From: Anisodus tanguticus
Taxonomy: Eukaryota > Streptophyta > Magnoliopsida > Solanales > Solanaceae
NCBI GenBank assembly: GCA_034509755.1
Contig: CM067541.1
Location: 546,001 to 610,000, forward strand
DNA length: 64,000 bases
Reading direction: 5' to 3'
The notes beneath the pieces were generated by a model. The model did no database searches. It saw nothing but the letters and a program-made list of their open reading frames with translations, and was not told the DNA's origin. A program made the translations under genes and the position numbers. The stretch's first letter is position 1. The number at the start of each line of letters is the position of its first letter. Below, piece by piece: positions 55,601 to 64,000 of the stretch.

Positions 55601-57977
55601 AAGTTCCTTGTTGCATGGACGATTGGGTGGAGTTTGTAGAGAATCATATCGTTTTGTAAATTCTCTACCTTTTGGTATATCTCTTGTATACGGCCGTTGT
55701 GGCCATGTCTATGAATGAAAATACATTTACTTGATTAAAAGAAGGAAAAATCATTACTTTTTACCGATGAAAATGGATCCTTAAGATACTATGAGATTGG
55801 CAACAGGCGAAAGATAGATGGACTAGACTTAAAGCACTACATTTGAAATCAATGGTAAAATGAAACTAATTGTGGAAGTTAGAAATCCATCTAGATCAAC
55901 TATGACTAACCAGTTGCAACTTGTGCATACACAACTCTAAGGAAAGACAAGGAAATTGTCTAGAAGCCACTATACGTACCGCAACAAAACAAAAACACAT
56001 CAAGCAATTTCCATCCTGACCAGAACATCTTCTCTTTAAAGCATAAAACTCCTGCACATAAATAGATGAACAAAAAGAAAAAGCAAATAAAAATGATGGT
56101 TTAAGCAAAACTAGCGGCAGAAATTAGGGAAACACGCTATGATCAATATTTATGTAAACGGGAGAAGAACATTACAGCATAGGTGTTATTATTTATACCA
56201 AATATATATCATTGTCAAATTTGGACATGTCTAATCAAACATATATTTGATAAGTAACTGCTTATTAGTATGTAGGAAAAAGGGGAAATATTTGATAGTA
56301 AGATCTCAACTTCAACCAAAGAATATTATAAATGCTAACAAACAAAAGGTTTTTTTTTTACTGCAACTCACCTGTTCGGCATACTTTCTTATATATGCGT
56401 CAACATGCCTAAAATTTGCAAAAATACAATTAATATTTACCATAAAATAACTCATTCTTACATCTAGAAAACACTGACAGGTGATAATATTCGAACTCTA
56501 ACCTCATATAGGACACAGATTCCCAATGAGCTTCTGCCCGCAGCCAGGCTGCTGTCTGCCATTGACAGTAAGACACAGGAACAAGAAAATCTGAAATACT
56601 TTTAGGAAAAGTAACAAAGAAGAGCCATGATTTTTTTTTTATTAAGAAGAGCATGGACGCAGAAAAACAAACCCAATATTCTTCATCAAGCACGGCCTCA
56701 CGAGCAATAAAGCGACCAAAGTTCCTCCTTTGCAATCCACAGTTCCCGTCATCAGTTTGCTGCAGCCGGTTAAAAGATAGCTCCGGTAACTTTGCTTTGA
56801 CAGGGGTGTGTGCCTTATACTTTGATCATTATTGCAATGTATCCACCTGTCATATGAAACGGGGAAAGCCTCCCTGGAAGCAAATTGGATACCATCAGCA
56901 GAAGTTAGATGATTTTATACAAATGGTCCAGCCCCAACCTTATTCACTACCACTCTTTTGTAATCTGGTTAACCGGGAAAAACAACCTGCTTTACAAGCC
57001 ACCCTTTAAAAGATACCAAGTTCAAACAAGACCATCTATAACCACAAATTAGCTTCATATATATCCCACAAATTTGATTTAGGTAGTAAGTAAATCCCAC
57101 ATTAGTTTGATACTATTATATAACCACTCAACTCCATTGGACCTATTTTTATCAGAATCACAAATAAAAGAAGTAACTTTATTTACATAACAACTTTTGA
57201 CGGAATACCAAGTTCGAGAAAACCATTAGCTTCATATATATCCACCAATTCAATTTCAGTATTGACTAAATCCCAAATTAGTTCAGGCCAGTTATGTAAG
57301 TCTTCTACATCTATTTCACATTTCCACTCCAATTTCCTCGAGAATCACGAAGAAAAGAACCAAATTTATTTACATGCAAACCCTTTCAAGAATACCAAGT
57401 TTGAGAACACCATTTGCTTCATATATATATATCCACCAATTAGATTTTTGTATTAAATAAATAGCAAACTAGTTTGGGTCAGCTGTATAAATCATTGACA
57501 TGCAACCTTTTAAAGAAATATCAAAAGTGTGACAAAGGCCATTAGGCTCACCAATCTAATTCCGGGTATTAAGTAATCACAAATTATGGGGTCGGCTATA
57601 TAAAAATCTTCTATATCTATTCCACTCCATTATACCCCTTTCACTCAGAATCACAAATAAAAGAACTAACTATATTAAAAACACAATCTTTTAAAGAAAT
57701 ACCAAGTTTGGAAACACCATTAGCTTCATAAATATCCATTTGATTTCTGGTATTAAATATATAAATCTCCTATATTGTTTAAAAGCTAATGAGACTATTT
57801 TCTTTTGAGCCGAGGGTCTATCGAAACAATCTCTATTAAAAATGCAATCTGTTAAACAAATAACAAAAGTGTGATAAACACCATTAAGATCATATGTATC
57901 CACCAATTAGAAAAAACCCAAGTGAATTGAGGTTGTTGAATCTTGAATTGAGGCAACAATATACTTCTCAGCTCCAT
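52650..57977 (-). CDS. GNAT-family N-acetyltransferase (probably plastidial), possibly damaged
   Basis: GNAT enzymes transfer acetyl from acetyl-CoA to amines. Readable minus-strand exons: probable exon 1 from ATG 57977 (MELRSILLPQFKIQQPQFTW); exon 2 about 56927-56673 (SREAFPVSYDRWIHCNND, FNRLQQTDDGNCGLQRRNFG, IAREAVLDEEYW); 56503-56555 (TAAWLRAEAHWESVSYM); 56372-56408; 55980-56051 (EFYALKRRCSGQDGNCLM); 53739-53842 (NVRRTVINSVVGTLDLSI); 53279-53435; 53083-53126; 52650-52715 (IVEAASSSLSKEQRILMSLD). The acetyl-CoA loop reads VCVAKFARCQGIAS (consensus R/Q-x-x-G-x-G/A). Two oddities: exon 53739-53842 is one base short unless the previous exon uses a donor 4 bases downstream, and the strand segment before DNLPGQELYKKTGFK shows two stops (tag taa before LFVHVNA) that splicing at 53126 would skip in frame. 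It may be a pseudogene or use altered splicing. A long N-terminal region suggests a transit peptide. Confidence 0.7.
54530..55290 (+). mobile_element. LINE 3' end: zf-RVT (reverse transcriptase C-terminal) fragment
   Basis: From 54717 the frame reads MLWKPKGPLKVACFGWVVIR, then EACLTQDNLQKKGFMLSHRC and YLCEENLESFSHFFIYC. This is the zinc-knuckle domain (Cys-x2-Cys...His-x-Cys) typical of plant LINE ORF2 C-termini. The frame shifts near 55000. The tail ends tgtaccttcttggtac with an A-run at about 55296. It lies in a GNAT intron, antisense to the gene. Upstream RT sequence is absent, as usual for 5'-truncated LINEs. Confidence 0.75.
55291..55740 (+). mobile_element. Second LINE 3' end in the same GNAT intron
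   Basis: With frameshifts it reads HCRLTMRLRWDMLRWFG, TMPNTVRELMFSWK, AWNMVPLALMWVVWRE and FSQLRSSLRFLIFF, the last part of a LINE ORF2. It is followed by the tail gtatatctcttgtatacggc, catgtctatgaatg and aaaatacatttac. It directly follows the first LINE in the same orientation but is a different element. A related tail lies at 42165-42320. Confidence 0.7.
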
Positions 57978-59472
57978 TTTTTCTTCTTTATTTTTTATTT
58001 TTTTGGGGGTGAATTACATGGAAAAATTCAAACCTTTTCTAGCTTTAAGACCCTGAAGAGGCGGAAAAATCAAGAACTGAAGTGGGGCAAAAAAATATTT
58101 ACGTATTATTGAATTGGTACAATGAGCGTGTTGGAGTTTTGAGAATGAAGAACTTTAATAGATAGCACCTTCATATATGGGTACATGATATCGATTTGAA
58201 TTAATCGAACTAATAATATATTAATTGACCAGAAATGATAAATATAATAAAAATGATTTACAAGAAAGTTCAGCCAAAAAATAATTCAAAAAAGTTTCAA
58301 TATAGATAGGTGTCACTTCAAGAGTGAATTTTGAAACAAAATAATTTGTTTACTTTTAAATTGATTACTTTTGACATTAATTCGCTAATCCCTCTCTCTC
58401 TTTACAAAAAATTCTTAAAAAATCATATTTGTTTGATTTCTTAGACTGAAGGGTAGTTAGAACATCAATAAATAAAAAATTATATTTTATATAAAAATAA
58501 TAATATGCATATAAAGCAAATTTGCTTTTTATAAATATAAATTAAATCTTGAATATCTTTAATGAAATTTCTAATTTCGTCACGAATCTTCGAAATTGTG
58601 AGGATTAATATCATTAAGCTGTAAGCCTTAATAGTAACAATGTGGTACTTCCCTATATTTTTGCTTCTCTTTTCTTTAGTAAATAAAAAGAAAAAAAGAA
58701 AGCTGAAGCTAACATTTTGGAAAGGCAACTCTCTTTTTTCCCGTTTTTTCACACGGTAAATTGATACTCACTTTCGGCCATATTAATTTCAATTCACGTT
58801 GGGGAATCCCAATTTGGAAGGTAAAGCGCTTCGAACTAAAAGAGATTCTATATCCGAGGCTCAAACTCGAGACTCTCTGAACAACCAACTCTTACTCTAC
58901 TATCTTTATATTTGTAGCTTTTTTTATGTCATCTAATTTGACACCATCTATTTTTTAAGATAGACATGTAATATTTTGACTTAGGTTTTGTAACACTGAT
59001 AATTAAGTTGGTAAAGACTTAAGAGTAACATAACAATGAAAAGAAAGTCTAAAGATATAAATTTTAGAGTTAAAAAGTAAAGTAAATTCTGTCTAGATTA
59101 GCTTGATTTTATAATTTTGTTGTGTCATTTGATACAATCTATTCATATTTTAACCAAAACTTGAATGCAAAAGGGGCAACAAAACAAAAAGGCAGCTCGG
59201 TACACTAAACTCCCGCTATACGCGAGATCCGGGGAAGGGCTGGACCACAAGGGTCTATTTTAGGCATCTTTACCCTGCATTTATGCAAGAGACTGTTTCT
59301 ACGGCAAGGGGCAAGAAAACAAAGAAGAAAGATAATACATATAGTCAGAAGATGAACAATGAAATTTTGCAATTTTACAAAAGTATTCTCAACCAGTATC
59401 TGAACAGTGAACAAAAGTAACATGAAGAGAATAATTTACATGCATTACTTTTGTATACTTTCAATTATTGAA
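57978..59472. other. Intergenic region between GNAT and SGAT genes
   Basis: The left part is the GNAT promoter side. The right part is the SGAT 3' flank. Contains a SINE with target duplication at 59189-59305. The middle is AT-rich with no gene. Confidence 0.4.
59189..59305 (+). mobile_element. tRNA-derived SINE with 18-bp imperfect target duplication
   Basis: aaggggcaacaaaacaaa (59171-59188) and aaggggcaagaaaacaaa (59306-59323) differ at one base. Between them is a Solanaceae SINE: ggcagctcggtacactaaac, gatccggggaagggctgg, accacaagggtctatttta, ccctgcatttatgcaagaga and ctgtttctacggc. The 3' end just past the 'ctacggc' box is missing compared with longer family members. Confidence 0.85.
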
Positions 59473-62400
59473 TTAAATTCTGGATGGAATAAGGGGAGTG
59501 GAATTTTGCAGCAAGGCACTAGCAGCAGCAACTCCACTGCCAAACTTCACTGGATAACCAATATCCTTAAGTACCATTTCAACTCCAGCAAGACATCCCA
59601 ATAGTTGCAACTACAAAGAAAAAAAAACATGATATGTTAATGTAAGTATATCATAGTGAGGAATGTATTAAACCTATAAAATAAAAGGAGAGCAGAAATT
59701 AACTGAAAATGAGTACTCATCCGGTTCAGTTTATGTCAGAGTGTTTGACTACACACGAAGTTTAATATGTTAATATAACTTGTGCAATATGGAGGAGAAC
59801 ATTAAGTAATGGTTGAAAAAGAGAGCAAACATCACATCAAAGTTAAAGTGTGAATCGAAAAATGAAGTTAAATTCTTGAAAGTTATGAAAGTTGAAATAA
59901 AAATAGAATGGTGTCAAACATGAATGTTCTGACGTGAAAATAGTGTCATATAAATTGGAATTAGTGGAGTAGAAAATTCAAGAGAACATAAGCATTGAGA
60001 TATGATTCTTAAAATGAGAAGCTTGACTAATGATAGAAAGTTAGAAGTTGTGAATTTAAACTTATTGCAAGTGAAAAAAGATGAGGAAAGGGCTCATTTA
60101 GGATAAAACCAACTGGAAAACTGCTAGTAGTAATACCTAATTTTATGAGTAATGAAGTGCTTGAACTTTAAAAAAATTAATTACAAATTGAACCAGAACA
60201 CAACCTCTAAAAGAGTGAATGGAGAAATATATGCATGACACATTTAAGAATAAAGTAGATTAATTGTAAAGTGAAGATTGTATGCTTTTAGTTTAGTTAG
60301 TATAGAGTTGTAAGTTGTAACAGCCCTTATCTAGGATGATGATGAATATCTGGTGCCAATAGACTAACAAACCAGAACTTATGCATATGGTAGTATTATG
60401 TTAGAACTGTATATCTACACCAATTCTCATAATTTTATGAACCAAGCAATGACCTAAGAGTATAGTGGCAGGCACATGCTCAAGAATGATCCTGAATATC
60501 AAAAAACATGTTCTTGAATTCCTTCTAGAATTTAAAAGAAAATCCGATTTTCTTCCATAGTCGAGGAATGACCATGTAATCTTTATTTTATTAGTATTCA
60601 CGATATGTGATCAAATAAGACATGTTATCTGAAGTAAAGAGAAGGTTACCTCATTCAAGTTGCCAAGATGTCCTATTCTGAAAACCTTTCCTGCAACTTT
60701 GTTTAGGCCGAGACCTAAGCTTAAGTTGTATCGCTTCCATGCCCTTTTCACGATTTCAGCACTGTCGATGTATGGAGGAACGACAACAGCTGTGACGGTA
60801 TCACTGAACCATTCCTCCTTCTGAGTGCAGTTCTTCAAGCCCCATGCCTCCACGGCAAGTCTGCATTCTCATTCAAAAAACAATATGTATCATTTCTCCG
60901 TTTCAAGATCGAATCTCCAATTATGTATGCTAAGAACTATCAATAAAATGTAATTTTCTGACTTCAACAAGAAGAACCCTGGTGAAACTGATGTATCTCT
61001 TAGATATTACATTGTTTTTACCAAGATCGATAAGCTACAAAAGCCCAAGTTGACATAGAAAACTACTCGTGTTTGACTAGGCACAAAGTTTAAGGTAAAA
61101 GCCAAGATTTTGATCAGTATTACTTGAAGGATATCACAAGTATAGTGTATCTAACTGATGCATAGCGTATCGAGCTTTTGATCCTTCCTATTTATTTACT
61201 AGCATAGGTTTTACTTTTACCTTGTTGCTTTGCCCAGGCGAGCGTGTCTTGCAAGCACATTTTCGAGGCCTTCCTCGAAAAGAAGGTCGAGAGCTGCTCT
61301 CAGACCATACAAAAGTTGGATGGAAGGAGTATACGGCCAATAAGTTCCCATCTTGTAGAACTTAAGATAATCGTTCCAGTCGAAGAAAACTCTCACTGAT
61401 TTTGCAGTTTTGGTTGCCTCAAGAGCCTTGGGGCTTGCACAGACTATCCCGAGCCCGGTGGGAAGGGAAAGTGCTTTCTGGGAACCAGTAAGTGCCACAT
61501 CAACGCCCCATTCGTCCATGCGAAAATCGAGTGCACAAATTGAGGACACTCCATCAACAAGGAAGAGGGCTGGATGCTGGTAGTGATCTGGCAGGCATCG
61601 ACAAATTTGTGAGCAATCATTTCATAATTCAATCAATATATACAATGGGTCAGTTTGGTCAAACTTGTTAAATCTGTTAATTTTGAAAGTGCTTCTTGTT
61701 AGAAGTGTTTTTCGGAAAAATACTTTTGAGAGAAGCAGTTTGTGTTTGGCTAATTAATTTGAAAATTACTTCTTTGTGCTTAACCAATGTTCCAAAAGTG
61801 CTTCCGGGAACAAGCTACTTTTTTAAGCTTCTGCAAAACAACTTCTGTTACTACTCAAAAACACTTATTTTTTCCCTAAAATCTTATCCAAACACCTAAA
61901 TATTATAAAATAGGCATTTCTTGAAAGAAAAAAAATATAAGCACTTTTGGCTTCCCAGAAGCTTGTCCAAGAGAGGAACAAGGCATGAAAGAAACAAAAA
62001 CAGGCACGACACTTGTGACACAGCGAGATTCATGCATACTTTTCAATATCTGAATTCATATTTTCGAAGAATATATGCTACAGTAAGATACATTACCGAG
62101 TATTTTCCTTACAGTAGCCAAGTTGTTGGTAACTCCAGTGGCGGTCTCATTATGCACAATGCAAATCGCCTTGATGGTATGCGACTTATCTTCTGCAATT
62201 TTCGAGGCCAAAACCTCAAGGTTTGCACCGTGTCCCCAGTCACTCTCAACAACATCAACATCAAAGTTGAGGCGTTTCTGTTGATCAATCCACAGCAGAC
62301 TGAACTGACCGATGAGGAAAGATATAATTTTATCACCAGGAGATAACGTGTTTGTGAGTGCACTTTCCCATGCACCAGTTCCTGCCACATTGAAACAAGA

Positions 62401-63378
62401 TGAGTTCAATAGTTGAGCCACAAGAAATCAACAACAACCTATAATTATATGTTCAATAATGTTATTGTTCATAATATTGCAATGCCATCACCTTCCTTAT
62501 ATTGCTATAACAAAGGAGGGCAAAATCATTTTGAAAAAGATTCATCCTAATACAATAACAACACAACAATTACGTCTCAACCACAAGCAACTAGGAGTCA
62601 CCTATATGAATCCCGACTATTCATGTTGCTCCATTCAAGCTCATTTCAGTCCAATAAAAATAAAAAGAGCACTAGACCTTCTCTATATTATCTACTAGTA
62701 TATGAATCTCTGACAGGATTAAACGAGTCCTTGAAAATATGCAAAAGTACTGACATAACTAAAACTTAATCTCAACTGATTGGTACCACCTATATAGATT
62801 ATTTTCTTCTATTGTCCTATTTTAGGGCCAAAATATCCATCCTAATGCTAAAGAAAATCTCAATCTCTTCATTTTAACTCCAAGTGGATAATCAAAAGTT
62901 GTGTTGTTCGGAGTCTTCAAAATTGTCATCGGGTGCGTGTCAGATTCTTCAAAGGTAGTGCATTTTTAGAGGAACAGACACGGGTGTGGCAGCACTTTCG
63001 AAGAGTACAAGCAACATAGATCAAGAGGACTAAACATAGGCAACTCGAATTTCCCATGTCCGGCTAATTGAAATAAGTAGAAAATCAGACCAAAAGTATG
63101 TTTAGGAACCAATGCAAATCAAAATCGCTTGGATGCAAATATCAGGACAACAAAGAGTAAGATATCGATATACCTGTAGTTGGGATCAGAAAGGGAGTTC
63201 CACTAGTAGTCTTGAAAATCTGCTTCACATCCTCAAGCAAGGTCTTTGTCATAGCTGGAATGGCCGGGGACCTGTAATCTTCGTTGTTCCGGTTCATAGC
63301 ACGGAGAACTTGTTCCGGGATGTTAACAGGTCCCGGAACAAACAAATGGTTCCTTCCAGGTCCATTGACATAGTCCAT
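59473..63378 (-). CDS. AGT1: Serine:glyoxylate aminotransferase, peroxisomal, 401 aa
   Basis: This enzyme moves the amino group from serine to glyoxylate, giving hydroxypyruvate and glycine, in the photorespiratory cycle in leaf peroxisomes. Five minus-strand exons: 63174-63378, 62097-62381, 61221-61587, 60650-60860 and 59473-59610 (205+285+367+211+138 nt), all GT-AG and in phase. The class V aminotransferase fold is clear: GRNHLFVPGPVNIPEQVLRA at the N-terminus, ETATGVTNNLATVRKIL in the middle, FLVDGVSSICALDFRMDEWG (PLP-binding Asp), and TGSQKALSLP with the PLP lysine at residue 201, the same number as in Arabidopsis AGT1. The protein ends PLIPSRI, whose SRI is the peroxisomal signal (PTS1). 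Length equals the Arabidopsis enzyme. No lesion. Introns 1 and 2 and the last intron carry repeats. A TATA-like box lies at 63563-63573. Confidence 0.97.
59716..59969. mobile_element. Stowaway-like MITE in the last SGAT intron
   Basis: Opens ctcatccggttcagtttatg and closes catataaattggaattagtg with gag, flanked by TA. The ends are more diverged than in other copies, so it is an older insertion. Confidence 0.7.
61645..61975. mobile_element. Foldback-like MITE in SGAT intron 2
   Basis: Left end cagtttggtcaaacttgtta and right end (reversed) cttggacaagcttctgggaa are imperfect inverted repeats. The inside is rich in aagtgctt / aagcactt words. Same family as 18788-19048. Confidence 0.55.
62570..62660 (+). 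repeat. Worn interspersed repeat (CTCAANCCNNANCAACTAG type)
   Basis: cgtctcaaccacaagcaact, aggagtcacctatatgaatc, then catgttgctccattcaagct. Similar text occurs at 19595 (ctcaatcccaggctagttgg, catgttgctccatttaga), 49013 and more weakly at 57280. It looks like a conserved piece of an old retroposon family. Confidence 0.5.
62906..63022. mobile_element. Short palindromic repeat (foldback) in SGAT intron 1
   Basis: cggagtcttcaaaattgtca, gtgcgtgtcagattcttcaa; then tttttagaggaacagacacg and cactttcgaagagtacaagc. This is the same ~115-bp palindromic family as 34598-34711. Confidence 0.7.
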
Positions 63379-63562
63379 CTTCTCCCCCTTAACTATTCAC
63401 CTTATGCCTTCAATACATCCAAAATAATCCTCATATAAGGTCTTGAAAATTCCGATTACTACATCATTACCAATAGGATCTCAATTTCTACAAAGCAAAA
63501 ACAAGCAGCCAAATAGCAACAAGAAAAAAATGTTCTACCACTTGTATAGCTTGAGCCATACA

Positions 63563-63573
63563 CTATATAAATA
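63563..63573 (-). promoter_or_regulatory. Candidate TATA box of the SGAT gene
   Basis: On the minus strand the sequence is gtatttatatagtg, about 190 bp upstream of the ATG at 63378, leaving room for a normal leader. Confidence 0.45.
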
Positions 63574-64000
63574 CAATTTTTTTATAAGGGTGGTGTCTGG
63601 ACCAGCTTGTGCGTACTTCGACTATTCCATTGGTTTTGAACCCTGGTTTTCTACAGTTTTCACCGACTTCATTGACCCCTAGCCACACCCTATAGGATGC
63701 TATGCTACATTCAATTTTCCGTTTATCCTATAATTTCAACAAAGAAAAAGTTCTTTGGTGTTTTTGGAAATGGAATTTTGTTTCCACTAATTGACTCAGT
63801 TAAGCACTCTGTATAATATCAGCCTAGACCCTAGATGTTAGGTAATTAGTATGGAAAAGGTCAAAGAAGTGAAAGGGATGTAAGATTATCAATAATTAAA
63901 TTCCATTTCATCACGGGTGAAATGATTTATAGCCACACAAACATCTAAGATTTATTTTTAGACCCACAAGTTTCAAAAGCCTTCGTTTTTTCTTAAACTT
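63574..64000. other. SGAT upstream region; part of a Stowaway-type MITE at the window edge
   Basis: From about 63905 the text (atgatttatagccacacaaa, catctaagatttatttttag, then caaaagccttcgttttttct) matches the interior of the MITE at 22216-22433 and runs off the window. Nothing else is recognised. Confidence 0.5.

Noticed and set aside
1..64000. CRISPR arrays, bacterial operons or a plant biosynthetic gene cluster
   Set aside because: The sequence is plant nuclear DNA; repeats are transposons and tandem duplications, and the genes belong to unrelated pathways.

Overview
This is a piece of nuclear chromosome from a flowering plant, almost certainly a member of the nightshade family (Solanaceae). 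Genes have GT-AG introns, there are no operons, and AT-rich introns carry plant-type repeats. The family call rests on LRR receptor fragments with a Cf-9 (Hcr9)-like membrane tail, tRNA-derived SINEs of the type known from tobacco and tomato, Au-type SINEs ending in TTG repeats, and many Stowaway-type MITEs whose ends begin CTCCCTCCGTCCCA. I cannot resolve the genus.

Layout. 1-2408 (-) is the 5' part of a selenoprotein O (SelO/YdiU) gene that leaves the window on the left. 3.3-11.3 kb is an accessory block: a miniature LTR element (TRIM), two decayed receptor-like-protein copies, a 1,008-bp solo LTR with a perfect 5-bp target duplication inside one copy, a deleted Copia element next to it, and a second Copia fragment fused in frame to the LRR sequence of the other copy. 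12.2-14.0 kb is a diverged tandem segmental duplication. 15,581-18,576 (-) is a complete U-box/ARM-repeat E3 ligase of the PUB4 type. Its 5' leader probably extends to about 26.06 kb, where a block containing a small leader exon is triplicated. 28.4-29.8 kb holds a broken SRP72 fragment pierced by a hAT-type element (8-bp target duplication) and a SINE (10-bp target duplication). 31,795-35,322 (+) is a complete calmodulin gene whose single intron contains four copies of a ~220-bp unit starting at its own exon-intron junction. 38,298-44,910 (-) is a GAL83-type SnRK1 beta subunit with a ~105-bp tandem array in intron 1. 46,976-47,449 (-) is a small conserved plant protein of unknown function. 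50.3-51.4 kb is a second member of the solo-LTR family and 51.77-52.03 kb a long foldback element. 52,650-57,977 (-) is a GNAT acetyltransferase gene with two apparent lesions and LINE tails in an intron. 59,473-63,378 (-) is a complete peroxisomal serine:glyoxylate aminotransferase.

Function. These are unrelated housekeeping and signalling genes: photorespiration (SGAT), energy sensing (SnRK1 beta), calcium signalling (calmodulin), ubiquitylation (PUB4) and protein AMPylation (SelO). I see no pathway cluster. I did not find an undescribed defence or biosynthetic system. What is unusual is the nested-transposon record: clean target-site duplications, a retrotransposon-receptor chimera, and tandem amplification of splice-site-containing segments within introns or leaders. 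All exon boundaries were read by eye from splice signals and protein-family knowledge, with no alignment or RNA data.
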